A stretch of DNA of 64,000 nucleotides, taken from contig JABFSG010000057.1 of assembly GCA_013140715.1 (NCBI GenBank), positions 1 to 64,000 of the forward strand. The letters are read 5' to 3'. Below the pieces are notes generated by a model that was given only the letters and a program-made list of their open reading frames with translations, did no database searches and was not told the DNA's origin. Shown here piece after piece: positions 32,804 to 40,876 of this stretch. Both the position numbers and the translations under genes were made by a program. The first letter of the stretch is position 1, and each line of letters starts with the position of its first letter. This DNA comes from Nitrospiraceae bacterium (GTDB lineage: Bacteria; Nitrospirota; Nitrospiria; Nitrospirales; Nitrospiraceae).

Positions 32804-33313
32804 CTAACTTGCGATGTGGGCGGCAGTAACTGCTCCGCTCTTAATCCAGTAGAGGCGAATGTCCGGTTTCGATTTTTCCATGAGGGAGATGAGCAGATAG
32901 GCAGGGATGGGCAGATTGATCTTGGGCCAGATCTCTTCGTAGTCGGTGGCAATCTTGATGTCGGTAGTGGAGGGGCGCGCAGGGTCGTGAGGATGGGAGT
33001 GATAGACTACTTGCAAATCGAGCCCTTTGTTTCGGATGTCTTTCTTCGCAGCGGAAAAGTCCTGCATATCCATAACGAAGGCGATCTCGGCCCGTTCGGA
33101 CGGCGATAACCGTTCCAAATGTGCGGCCTTTGCCGGGTCGAAGGAAGACAGTTTCTCGGCCCCCTCTAGCGCGACGATGTTGGTGATTCGATAAACATGG
33201 GTGACAGTTCTGTTGGTCCCAGCCAGGAGTCCACAACATTCGTAGGGATCGAGTTCCCTGGCGTGAGCCACTATGTCATCGAGAATTGCTTGGGGAATAA
33301 TGAGATCTGACAC
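32804..33313 (-). CDS. JAMM/M67-family metallopeptidase acting on sulfur-carrier proteins
   Basis: 169 residues of the Mov34/MPN fold. The zinc site is complete: Glu25 in ECCGLL, His105-x-His107, Ser115 and Asp118 in the HSHPHDPARPSTTD segment. Bacterial proteins of this type (Mec, QbsD, HcyD) remove residues after the Gly-Gly of ThiS/MoaD-like sulfur carriers or release the product from them. Here it lies 2 bases after a ThiF/MoeB-type gene and close to a carrier that carries five extra residues beyond Gly-Gly, which fits that role well. Confidence 0.87.
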   Translation of the reverse strand: MSDLIIPQAILDDIVAHARELDPYECCGLLAGTNRTVTHVYRITNIVALEGAEKLSSFDPAKAAHLERLSPSERAEIAFVMDMQDFSAAKKDIRNKGLDLQVVYHSHPHDPARPSTTDIKIATDYEEIWPKINLPIPAYLLISLMEKSKPDIRLYWIKSGAVTAAHIAS

Positions 33314-33315
33314 GG

Positions 33316-34119
33316 CTAAATAGCGCAGGTGACAGTGTAATCACTATTCAAGTTGGTGATCGTCGGCGTCGGTCCACAGAGGCGGCAGGCCGGGTCTTTG
33401 GGGCGCCGGACTTTTCTGAATTTCATTTCCAGGGCATCGTAAATGAGCAGGCGATCGGCCATGGTCTCGCCGATCCCGAGTATTTCTTTGATCGCTTCCG
33501 ATGCTTGAAGAATGCCCATGGTTCCTGCCAGGGCTCCCAAGACGCCGGCTTCTTGGCAATTGGGAACGAGTCCAGCCGGTGGTGGCTCAGGGTAGAGGCA
33601 ACGGTAGCAGGGATAGCCTGCATGGGGCTTGATCGTCGTGAGCTGACCCTCGAAGCGGAACATGCTGGCGGAAATGAGCGTCTTCTTGGCAAAGAAGCAG
33701 GCGTCGTTCACGAGAAAACGCGTCGAAAAGTTATCCGATCCGTCCAGCACCATGTCGTATTCTTTAAAGAGCGGAAGGATATTGCCTGCATCTACGAGCT
33801 GATGATAGGCATTGACCGTGATCTCCGGATTGATCGCCGTGAGGGTCTTCTTTCCAGACTCCACTTTCGGCATGCCGACCGTAGCGGTAGAGTGCATAAT
33901 TTGCCGCTGTAAATTCGAGAGATCGACGACATCGCCATCGACCAGGCCGATGGTGCCGACACCGGCTGCGGCGAGATAGAGCCCGGCAGGCGAGCCGAGT
34001 CCTCCTGCGCCGATGAGCAAGACCCTCGCCTTGCTCAGCTTCATCTGGCCCTTGCCGCCTACCTCGCTCAGAATAATCTGGCGGCTGTATCGTTGAATCT
34101 GCGGTTCAGTGAGTTCCAT
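33316..34119 (-). CDS. ThiF/MoeB/HesA-type adenylyltransferase, copy 1
   Basis: 267 residues. The nucleotide loop GAGGLGSPAGLYLAAAG lies near 38-54, the Asp/Arg region DGDVVDLSNLQRQ near 60-72, and the zinc ligands are CYRCLYPE and CRLCG. The enzyme adenylates the C-terminal Gly of a ThiS/MoaD-like carrier before sulfur transfer. It follows the NIL-domain gene and precedes the JAMM peptidase. Its closest partner by position is the carrier at 34395-34682. A second copy is at 35956-36768. Confidence 0.88.
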   Translation of the reverse strand: MELTEPQIQRYSRQIILSEVGGKGQMKLSKARVLLIGAGGLGSPAGLYLAAAGVGTIGLVDGDVVDLSNLQRQIMHSTATVGMPKVESGKKTLTAINPEITVNAYHQLVDAGNILPLFKEYDMVLDGSDNFSTRFLVNDACFFAKKTLISASMFRFEGQLTTIKPHAGYPCYRCLYPEPPPAGLVPNCQEAGVLGALAGTMGILQASEAIKEILGIGETMADRLLIYDALEMKFRKVRRPKDPACRLCGPTPTITNLNSDYTVTCAI

Positions 34120-34120
34120 C

Positions 34121-34166
34121 TTCTATACCCCTACCCCTTACGCCTCACCCCTTCCCCCTTACGGTA
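34121..34166. repeat. CCCCTTACC-type tandem words
   Basis: A short run of variants of CCCCTTACGCCTCACCCC lies between two genes of the sulfur operon. Related words occur at 23665-23750 and 32230-32262. No hairpin partner is visible here. Confidence 0.4.
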
Positions 34167-34167
34167 T

Positions 34168-34407
34168 TTACTCCACCACATTCAATTCGATCGGGTCGAC
34201 AATGACGCCTTTCTTGCGAAGGCCAGCGACGGCCCGTTCGATTTCCGTGCTGTCCCCGGTCAGCTCTAGATCCATCCATCCAGTGGTTTCACGCACATCG
34301 GCGCGCCGGACATTCGTGACGACTTTGAATTCGTGGCCGATCTGGTAAATGATCGGCTCTTTGATCTTGTCTTCCGGGAATCGAATGTGAAATTTCATAT
34401 TCGGCAT
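34168..34407 (-). CDS. NIL-domain protein
   Basis: 79 residues forming one ferredoxin-like NIL domain: FHIRFPEDKIKEPIIYQIG, NVRRADVRETTGWMDLEL and AVAGLRKKGVIV. The domain is known from the ABC transporter MetN and from archaeal homocysteine-synthesis proteins, where it handles methionine or sulfur intermediates. Its ATG lies inside the last codons of the preceding carrier gene, whose Gly-Gly codons provide GGGAGG as ribosome-binding site. The position suggests a role in sulfur-amino-acid synthesis. Confidence 0.82.
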   Translation of the reverse strand: MPNMKFHIRFPEDKIKEPIIYQIGHEFKVVTNVRRADVRETTGWMDLELTGDSTEIERAVAGLRKKGVIVDPIELNVVE

Positions 34408-34682
34408 GATGAGCCTCCCGCAATGGCCGGCACGATTGAGACTTCGTCTCCGTCTTTGAGCGACGTCTCTTTGCCCTTGAGGAATCGAATATCTTCCTCA
34501 TTGACGTACATATTCACAAACCGTCGAAGCTCTCCTGTGTCGTCGCAGAGGCGATCCTTGATCCCAGGATAGGAGCCATTCAAGGTCTCGATCATTTCGG
34601 CGATACTCTTGGCCTGTGCCTCGACCTCTCCCTGTCCCTTCGTCAGGGGACGGAGCGGGGTTGGAATGCGAACCTTAATCAT
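34395..34682 (-). CDS. MoaD/ThiS-type sulfur carrier with a C-terminal extension
   Basis: 95 residues of the ubiquitin-like fold: VRIPTPLRPLTKGQGEV, the helix SIAEMIETLNGSYPG, and VSIVPAIAGG at the end. Gly89-Gly90 is followed by SSCRI, so the carrier must be cut before it can be adenylated; the JAMM peptidase three genes downstream is the candidate. The extension arises because the reading frame continues into the start of the NIL gene. The carrier's start overlaps the end of threonine synthase (ATGA). Confidence 0.85.
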   Translation of the reverse strand: MIKVRIPTPLRPLTKGQGEVEAQAKSIAEMIETLNGSYPGIKDRLCDDTGELRRFVNMYVNEEDIRFLKGKETSLKDGDEVSIVPAIAGGSSCRI

Positions 34683-35929
34683 GCGTCACCACCCCCATGT
34701 TTCCCTACCTTAAAGGTCTGTTCAAAACTGACGAGGCTCGGCTGAATGCGGTGGGGCCGGCCGACCGCATCAATCACGGCTTCCTGCGTCTTGAGCCCAT
34801 TGCCGGTGATGTAGGCGACTGTTACATCGCTTTTCTTGATCGTGCCTTGTTTCACCAGCTTCTGTAGCACGCCGATCGTCACGCCGCCGGCGGTCTCTGC
34901 GAAGATCCCTTCGGTCTGTGCCAACAGTTTGATTCCTTCTACGACTTCGTCGTCCGAAACCATGTCCATGGAGCCCTTGCTCTCGGCGGTCGCTTTGAGG
35001 GCATAGTACCCGTCAGCTGGATTGCCGATGGCCAGTGACTTGGCAATGGTCTTGGGCTTTACCGGCTTGAAGAAGTCACGCCCCGACTTGAAGGCCGTGG
35101 AAATAGGAGAACAGCCTTCGGCCTGTGCGCCATTGATCTTCGTTTTCACATCATCGATGAGGCCCACGGTTTTCATTTCGTGGAGCCCCTTCCAGATCTT
35201 GGTCAGGAGGGAGCCCGACGCCATCGGGATAACCACTTGATCGGGAGTGCGCCAGCCGAGCTGCTCAACCGTTTCGTATGCGAGGGTCTTCGAGCCTTCT
35301 GCATAGTAGGGACGAATGTTGATATTCACGAAGGCCCAGCCATGTTCACCGGCTATCTCGCTGCAGAGGCGATTGACGTCATCGTAATTGCCTTCAACCT
35401 CGACCACGTTCGGCTTATAGATCAAATTCCCGAGGACCTTGGCTGCTTCCAAATCTCCGGGAATGAAGACATAGGCGCGCATTCCGGCGGCGGCAGCATG
35501 GGCCGCGACGGAATTGGCCAGATTGCCGGTTGAGGCGCAGGCGATGGTCTCAAATCCCAATTCGCGGGCTCTGGTGATGGCAACTGCTACGACCCGATCT
35601 TTGAACGAGAGCGTCGGATGGTTGACCGTATCGTTTTTAATATAGAGTTCGTCCAATCCCAGGAAAGCGCCGAGATTCTTGGCGCGCACCAGCGGCGTCA
35701 TTCCGGCATGGGGGCCGAGATACGTCGGGCCTTGCACCGGCAGGAGATCGGCATAGCGCCAGATACTGTCCGGTCCGTCCTGGATCTTTTTGCGGGAAAT
35801 GCTTCTCTTGATCTCCTCGTAGTTGTACTTGACCTCGAGGGGGCCGAAGCACATCTCGCAGACGTGGATCGCCTTCGTCGGATATTCTTTCCCGCATTCG
35901 CGGCAGACTAGCGCTTTCATCGTCGCCAT
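34679..35929 (-). CDS. thrC: Threonine synthase
   Basis: 416 residues. An N-terminal zinc-ribbon-like part has CRECG and CEMCF; the PLP lysine lies in LSFKDRV near 110, and the phosphate loop is ASTGNLANS near 134. The length and CxxC start fit the class of threonine synthases with an extra N-terminal domain, which convert O-phosphohomoserine to threonine. Its neighbours handle protein-bound sulfide, so a relative that makes homocysteine from O-phosphohomoserine cannot be ruled out, but no sequence feature proves that. Confidence 0.86.
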   Translation of the reverse strand: MATMKALVCRECGKEYPTKAIHVCEMCFGPLEVKYNYEEIKRSISRKKIQDGPDSIWRYADLLPVQGPTYLGPHAGMTPLVRAKNLGAFLGLDELYIKNDTVNHPTLSFKDRVVAVAITRARELGFETIACASTGNLANSVAAHAAAAGMRAYVFIPGDLEAAKVLGNLIYKPNVVEVEGNYDDVNRLCSEIAGEHGWAFVNINIRPYYAEGSKTLAYETVEQLGWRTPDQVVIPMASGSLLTKIWKGLHEMKTVGLIDDVKTKINGAQAEGCSPISTAFKSGRDFFKPVKPKTIAKSLAIGNPADGYYALKATAESKGSMDMVSDDEVVEGIKLLAQTEGIFAETAGGVTIGVLQKLVKQGTIKKSDVTVAYITGNGLKTQEAVIDAVGRPHRIQPSLVSFEQTFKVGKHGGGDA

Positions 35930-35955
35930 GGTGATATCACCTCGTTCGTCAATAG

Positions 35956-36768
35956 TTACGGCCGGACGGCACAGCCGGCAAAGGGGTCGCCGTCATCGAA
36001 CAGTTCGGTAATCGTCGGGTGCGCTCCGCAGAGCGCGCAGTCGGGATTGCGTTTCACTTTGATCTCTCTGAACTGCGTTTTGCGCGCATCGAAATCCAAG
36101 AACCGGTTTGTGAGAGGATGACCGATACCTAGAATGAGTTTCAAGGCCTCCGTCGCTTGGATCGTTCCAATGATGCCGGCTAACACGCCGATCACGCCCG
36201 CCTCTTGGCAGGAGGCGACCAGTCCGGCTGGCGGTGGAGTCTTGAAGATGCAACGATAACAGGCGGATTGTTTCGGCACAATGGTAGTCACACGCCCGTC
36301 GAAGCGGAGAATGCCGCCGTGGACTAACGGTTTCCCGGCAAAGAAACAGGCATCGTTGATCAAAAACTTGGCCGTGAAGTTATCGACCCCGTCGATGACG
36401 ACATCGTACTCGCCGATGATCTTCAGGGCATTGCCGGCTGTCAACCGCTCTTCGTACATCGTGACTTCCACGTCGGGATTCAACGATTGAATCTTTTCTT
36501 TGCCCGACAGAACCTTGGGGCGGCCGACATCCGACGTATGGTGAAGAACCTGCCGATGAAGATTGGTCAGATCCACCACATCGCTATCGATGAGGCCGAT
36601 CCTGCCGATGCCGGCTGCGGCCAGATAGAGCGCCGCCGGCGAACCGAGGCCACCAGCCCCGACCAACAGAATCTTGGCCTTGGCAATCTTCTTTTGTCCC
36701 TTGCCCCCGACCTCAGGCAAAAGAATATGCCGGCTGTAACGACTAATTTGGTCTTCAGTAAATTCCAT
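35956..36768 (-). CDS. ThiF/MoeB/HesA-type adenylyltransferase, copy 2
   Basis: 270 residues with GAGGLGSPAALYLAAAGIG near 37-55, DSDVVDLTNLHRQ near 60-72, and zinc ligands ACYRCIF and CALCG. It has about the same length and the same motifs as the copy at 33316-34119 but only moderate overall identity, so the duplication is old. It is separated from cysK by a MITE-like element and lies upstream of thrC. By position it probably serves the carrier at 37951-38151. Confidence 0.88.
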   Translation of the reverse strand: MEFTEDQISRYSRHILLPEVGGKGQKKIAKAKILLVGAGGLGSPAALYLAAAGIGRIGLIDSDVVDLTNLHRQVLHHTSDVGRPKVLSGKEKIQSLNPDVEVTMYEERLTAGNALKIIGEYDVVIDGVDNFTAKFLINDACFFAGKPLVHGGILRFDGRVTTIVPKQSACYRCIFKTPPPAGLVASCQEAGVIGVLAGIIGTIQATEALKLILGIGHPLTNRFLDFDARKTQFREIKVKRNPDCALCGAHPTITELFDDGDPFAGCAVRP

Positions 36769-36790
36769 GACAATCAGTTAGCGAATTGCA

Positions 36791-37025
36791 AAGGATGCTC
36801 AAAATGATCGATGTTCTCACCCGCCCAACCCCGGCGCGCCGAGACGCGTCCTTCACCGAGCGAGGCCGCAGGCGAGAGAAAACCGGAGGCGTACCCTCTG
36901 GGGCGCACGGTGCGACGAGTAAGGAGCACCACGTCTGTGCGCGCCGCCGAGTGGTGAGGCGGCCGGGTCCCCGTTGAGGATTTTCCCGAGCTGAGAACGA
37001 AGTTGGAAGCCATTTTCAGCATCCT
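36791..37025. repeat. MITE-like element, long copy 6
   Basis: Ends AAGGATGCTCAAAATGATCG and GCCATTTTCAGCATCCTT are inverted. The interior has CACCCGCCCAACCCC, GGCGCGCCGAGACGCG and GAACGAAGTTGGAAG, shared with copy 1, plus about 90 bases of extra GC-rich sequence. It overlaps the first base of the cysK stop codon and separates that gene from thiF copy 2. Confidence 0.65.
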
Positions 37026-37954
37026 TAGATATTGAAGTACTTCTCGATGCTGATATACCGTTCTCCTGTGTCGCAGAGAATGGTCACCACGTTGTTGCCT
37101 GGGCCAAGTTCTTGGGCCACTTTTTGCGCGGCGAACACGTTGGCTCCGGCAGAAATCCCCACCAGGAGGCCTTCCTTCTTCGAGAGTTGTTTGGCCGTTT
37201 GATAGGCCTCGTCGTCGGTCACGGTCAGGACACGATCGAGAATAGACCGGTTCAATACCCTCGGAATGAATCCCGCGCCGATTCCTTGAATCTTGTGGGG
37301 TCCTGGGTCTCCACCTGATAGGACCGGCGAGCCGGCTGGTTCCACCGCAATCACTTTCACGTCAGGGTTTTTCTCTTTAAACAATTCTCCGCATCCGGTA
37401 ATGGTTCCGCCCGTGCCGACAGCTGCCACAAAAGCATCGATTTTTCCGTCGAGTGCTTCGAGGATCTCACGCGCCGTGGTTTGTTTGTGCATGGCCGGGT
37501 TAGCCGGGTTTGAAAACTGATCCGGCATAAAGTACGACGGATTTTGCGCGATGAGGCTTTCCGCCTCGCGAATCGAACCCTTCATCCCTTCCCAGGCCGG
37601 TGTCAGGACAAGTTGTGCCCCATAAGATGACAAAAGACTGGCCCGCTCCATGCTCATACTCTCCGGCATGACAAGGATCAGCTTATAGCCACGAACTGCA
37701 GCTACTAATGCCAGTCCGATTCCGGTGTTTCCACTGGTCGGTTCGACAATCGTGCCGCCTGGTTTTAACATCCCCAATCGTTCCGCCTCGTTGATCATAT
37801 TGAGACAGATTCGATCCTTGACGCTTCCGCCAGGATTGAAGAACTCAACTTTTCCGTAGATTGTCGCGCCGCCGACAGGGGACAGCCGGTTCAGGCGGAC
37901 GAGAGGGGTCCGTCCGATGAGTTCTGTGATGTCGTTGTGCCGGGTCATTGTCAC
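37025..37954 (-). CDS. cysK: PLP-dependent cysteine synthase
   Basis: 309 residues, fold type II. The PLP lysine lies in NPGGSVKDRI near 41-50, the substrate loop is PTSGNTGIG near 70, and the phosphate loop VGTGGTITG near 175. The family joins sulfide with O-acetylserine; relatives called CysM use a protein thiocarboxylate with O-phosphoserine. A ThiS-like carrier directly upstream (overlap of 4 bases) supports the second use. GTG 37954 or ATG 37948 may be the start, both served by GGGAGGTGG in the end of the carrier gene. Confidence 0.88.
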   Translation of the reverse strand: MTMTRHNDITELIGRTPLVRLNRLSPVGGATIYGKVEFFNPGGSVKDRICLNMINEAERLGMLKPGGTIVEPTSGNTGIGLALVAAVRGYKLILVMPESMSMERASLLSSYGAQLVLTPAWEGMKGSIREAESLIAQNPSYFMPDQFSNPANPAMHKQTTAREILEALDGKIDAFVAAVGTGGTITGCGELFKEKNPDVKVIAVEPAGSPVLSGGDPGPHKIQGIGAGFIPRVLNRSILDRVLTVTDDEAYQTAKQLSKKEGLLVGISAGANVFAAQKVAQELGPGNNVVTILCDTGERYISIEKYFNI

Positions 37955-38151
37955 CGACCACCTCCCATATAAAACAGGAACTCGACTCGGTCGCCGTCGT
38001 TCAGGTGGGTCGTGGCGAGATGATCCCGGTCTACTATGGTATCGTTGACCTCAACCGCGACCATTTGCGGTTCAATCTTTTTGGCTTGGAGCAGATCGAG
38101 GACCGTTCCTCCTGAAATCTCTTCTGCCTTGCCATTGATTTTAACCTGCAT
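37951..38151 (-). CDS. ThiS/MoaD-type sulfur carrier ending GGGR
   Basis: 66 residues from ATG 38151 (site AGGA), ubiquitin-like ThiS fold: MQVKINGKAEEI, TVLDLLQAKKI, VAVEVNDTIV and RVEFLFYMGGGR. The run of Gly at the end is the sulfur-accepting tail but carries one extra Arg, which would have to be removed if a free Gly-Gly is needed. Its GGA-GGT-GGT codons form the ribosome-binding site of cysK. It is the first gene of the sulfur locus. Confidence 0.85.
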   Translation of the reverse strand: MQVKINGKAEEISGGTVLDLLQAKKIEPQMVAVEVNDTIVDRDHLATTHLNDGDRVEFLFYMGGGR

Positions 38152-38342
38152 GACGGTTCCTAAGATGGCCAAGAGATTAAACAATTTCAACACGTTATCA
38201 AAGCAACTTCTCCATTGTCAAGGTAACGGAAACGACAACCTCCTGGCTCGCGTTTGTAAATAGGCGCTAGAAGAAATTGAAGATTTCGGGTATGCTGCCC
38301 CGCGCTGGGCATGTCATGCCTGCGTAGAATGAAAGGACGGAC

Positions 38343-38747
38343 ATGGAACGACGGGCTGCATCCCATACAGAAGAAGAAGAGATGAACCATCGCCGCCGGC
38401 TGTTGAATGCTGCGAAAAAAGGCGATCAAAAAGCCATTGGCAAGCTCTTGGAGCTCTATCAAGTGCGGATCTATAGCGGCGATATGGTGACGAAGATGAA
38501 TAAAACATCCGCGACGCACAAGCTTCAGGCTCAGCTCGCGGAAGGGAAGCCAGTGAAGGGCGGATCGGGGAGTCACGGCAAGAAGTCTGCACCTTCGAAG
38601 GCCACTCCAGCGAAACATGCACCAGCGAAAGCCGCAGCACGTCCCGCCGTTTCGAAAGAGAAAGCTAAGCCGGTGTCGAAAGCAAAGCCAAAAGCACGAC
38701 CAGCGAAAGAAGCAGCAAAAAAGCCCAAGAAGAAGCACAAGAAGTAG
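38343..38747 (+). CDS. Histone-H1-like Lys/Ala-rich protein
   Basis: 134 residues. The first 75 are a helical acidic/basic region (RRRLLNAAKKGDQKAIGKLLELY); the last 60 are a Lys-Ala-Pro tail of repeating AKPVSKAKPKARPAKEAAKK type, like eukaryotic H1 and bacterial HctB/AlgP proteins. Such tails bind DNA without sequence choice and compact it. AAAGGA lies upstream of the ATG. It is divergent from the sulfur locus and convergent with the ClpS-like gene. Confidence 0.72.
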   Translation: MERRAASHTEEEEMNHRRRLLNAAKKGDQKAIGKLLELYQVRIYSGDMVTKMNKTSATHKLQAQLAEGKPVKGGSGSHGKKSAPSKATPAKHAPAKAAARPAVSKEKAKPVSKAKPKARPAKEAAKKPKKKHKK

Positions 38748-38757
38748 CAATCGGCGA

Positions 38758-39054
38758 TTACTGCACGGCGACTCGCAGTCCCCCTCCCGCCAATTTTTCA
38801 GCGATCTCTTCTGCGTGTGCCAATGCCCCCGCAAACACGATGGCTTCTCCATCATGGTCGATCTTCCAGGCAAGCTCAAAGGCCTTCGTGGTGTTCATGC
38901 CCGGAATGAACTGGCAAAAGAGCGCAATGACCTGGTCATAAGTGTGGCACTCGCAGTTGAACACGAGCACCCGTGCGTCGAGATTAGCACCTGTGTCGGT
39001 GCTGGTGGTCTCTGTCGTGACGGGGGGTGCGAAGGGAGTGCTTGTGCCAGCCAT
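38758..39054 (-). CDS. ClpS-like protease adaptor
   Basis: 98 residues from ATG 39054; TTG 39084 is a longer choice. After a 28-residue Thr/Pro-rich arm comes the ClpS fold: RVLVFNCECHTYDQVI matches the region where ClpS binds N-degron residues (N-D/E-x-x-T), and AWKIDHDGEAIVFAG matches the second half. ClpS delivers N-end-rule substrates to ClpAP in the cytoplasm. The usual Asp pair is replaced by Cys-Glu here. No clpA lies in the window. Confidence 0.7.
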   Translation of the reverse strand: MAGTSTPFAPPVTTETTSTDTGANLDARVLVFNCECHTYDQVIALFCQFIPGMNTTKAFELAWKIDHDGEAIVFAGALAHAEEIAEKLAGGGLRVAVQ

Positions 39055-39087
39055 GGGGGCGAATTCTAGCAGACTTGTCCTCAATTT

Positions 39088-39774
39088 TTAATAGCCCGTT
39101 CGGGTGAGCAGACGGTTGATTCTTGGCCAATTTTCACGGAGGCAAGATTGTGTATAGAGCGCAAAATGAGCGGGAGAGTCTGTGGCCGGTTGGATCTGGT
39201 ATGTCTGAGCCAGAGCCTGTGTATAGACGAGTGCAGCGGATGTCTTCACGAGGGCAAGCCCATACTCAAAGCGATATCCTTCGTCAAGGGTGAGGCCGCT
39301 TTTCGATAGAAATCTCACCAGGCTGAGGTCGTAGGCCTGCTGTCTGAATGAGTCGTCCATGAGGCGCAAGAGTGCGGCAGGGCCTGGTATAAGACTGCCG
39401 CCGACACGAAGACTGTGAGAGGGTTCGAAGAGCCCACGTTGGAAACGACGGTCCTGGCGAAGCGCCGTGTGGAAAAGCGAGCGCCAAAGGGGATCCAGAA
39501 GATCGCAATCGATGGCGGCTGCCACCGTAGCCGGAATAGCACCACTCACATTATAGCCTTGTACGAGGCGTCCCGACTCAATAAGGTCCGGGAAGTTCAT
39601 ACCCATTCGGTCCTGGAACGCCGTCATTCCGGACATTGGAGTCAATTGCAGCGCCATGAAGTCGCGAAAATGGACGGAGGCAAAGCGAGTCAGGAGCCGC
39701 ATCAGGGTATCCGGATGGCAGAGATGAAAGGGGTAGAAGAGCGCGTGGGGTGGTCTGGGTCGATTCATCGACAA
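39088..39774 (-). CDS. Conserved-looking protein of unknown function
   Basis: 228 residues, soluble and mixed helical: LFYPFHLCHPDTLMRLL, FRDFMALQLTPMSGMTAFQDR, LIESGRLVQGYNVSG, and a helical C-terminal half. No catalytic motif is recognised and there is no signal peptide. ATG 39768 is an alternative start. The Gly/Pro-rich GGSLIPGPAALLRL near 127 may be a loop. It ends 33 bases before the ClpS-like gene start on the same strand and could be coexpressed with it. Confidence 0.6.
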   Translation of the reverse strand: MSMNRPRPPHALFYPFHLCHPDTLMRLLTRFASVHFRDFMALQLTPMSGMTAFQDRMGMNFPDLIESGRLVQGYNVSGAIPATVAAAIDCDLLDPLWRSLFHTALRQDRRFQRGLFEPSHSLRVGGSLIPGPAALLRLMDDSFRQQAYDLSLVRFLSKSGLTLDEGYRFEYGLALVKTSAALVYTQALAQTYQIQPATDSPAHFALYTQSCLRENWPRINRLLTRTGY

Positions 39775-39796
39775 AGTTTTACGCTCATGTTAGGGT

Positions 39797-40876
39797 TTGC
39801 GCGTGCGATATCTTTTCACGTCCTGGCTCGATTTCCTGCTCATCTTTGTCCCGGTGACGATCGCGCTTGAAGTTCTGCGAGCCGATCCATTACTGGTCTT
39901 TGTGTCGGCCGGCCTTGCCATTATTCCGCTGGCGGGCCTGTTGGGACGGGCCACCGAACATTTGACCACCCATGTCGGCGCCGGCATCGGTGCGCTGCTC
40001 AATGCCTCGCTCGGTAATGCCGCGGAATTGATTATCGCACTCGTGGCTCTGCACGAGGGGCTTCACGATGTCGTAAAAGCGTCGCTTACAGGCTCGATCC
40101 TCGGCAACATCTTGCTCGTGCTTGGGGTCTCCATGTTTGCCGGCGGGATTAAGTACGAGCGGCAGAGATTTAATCAGACCGCAGCCGGAATGGGCGCTAG
40201 TCTCCTACTTCTCGCCGCCGTGGGACTCATCATTCCCGCGCTGTTTCACTTTACCGCCTCTGATCGTGGCATCGCGATAGAGCGCAATCTTAGTCTTGTA
40301 ATTTCTTTCATTTTATTCAGTATTTATGCAGCAAGTCTCTTGTTTACTTTGAAGACGCATCGACATCTGTTTGCCGGAGAAGCCCATAATGCCTCTGACC
40401 TTGGAGAGCAACCCTGGGCTCGCCGCACCTCCATTATCGTGCTCACCGTAGTGACCTGTCTCGTGGCCCTGATGAGCGAAATGTTAATCGGCGCGCTGGA
40501 GCCTGCTGCGCAGCAACTTGGGCTCACACAGGTCTTTGTCGGGGTCATTCTCGTTGCCCTTATCGGTAATGCGGCGGAACATTCCACGGCTGTGATGGTG
40601 GCAGTCAAGAACAAGATGGACCTCGCCTATGGTATTGCCGTCGGGTCCAGTCTGCAGATTGCTCTGCTCGTTGCACCGTTACTGGTCTTTGCCAGTTATC
40701 TGTTCGGGGCGCCATTGGATCTGATCTTTACACCGTTCGAGGTGGCCGCTGTGACGATGTCGGTCTTGGTTGTAGGATTCGTGGCAGTGGACGGAGAATC
40801 GAACTGGATGGAAGGTGTCATGTTGGTAGGGGTCTACTTGATGCTGGCGATAGCCTTTTTCTTCCTACCAGCCTGA
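39797..40876 (+). CDS. Ca2+/H+ antiporter (CaCA/Cax family)
   Basis: 359 residues with about 11 membrane spans in two repeated halves. Each half has the acidic family motif: LLNASLGNAAELIIALVAL near 72-90 and LIGNAAEHSTAVMVA near 253-267, where the Glu residues carry the exchanged ion. The antiporter exports calcium against protons across the inner membrane. The start is TTG 39797 or GTG 39803; neither has a good ribosome-binding site. A MITE-like element follows the stop directly. Confidence 0.9.
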   Translation: MRVRYLFTSWLDFLLIFVPVTIALEVLRADPLLVFVSAGLAIIPLAGLLGRATEHLTTHVGAGIGALLNASLGNAAELIIALVALHEGLHDVVKASLTGSILGNILLVLGVSMFAGGIKYERQRFNQTAAGMGASLLLLAAVGLIIPALFHFTASDRGIAIERNLSLVISFILFSIYAASLLFTLKTHRHLFAGEAHNASDLGEQPWARRTSIIVLTVVTCLVALMSEMLIGALEPAAQQLGLTQVFVGVILVALIGNAAEHSTAVMVAVKNKMDLAYGIAVGSSLQIALLVAPLLVFASYLFGAPLDLIFTPFEVAAVTMSVLVVGFVAVDGESNWMEGVMLVGVYLMLAIAFFFLPA

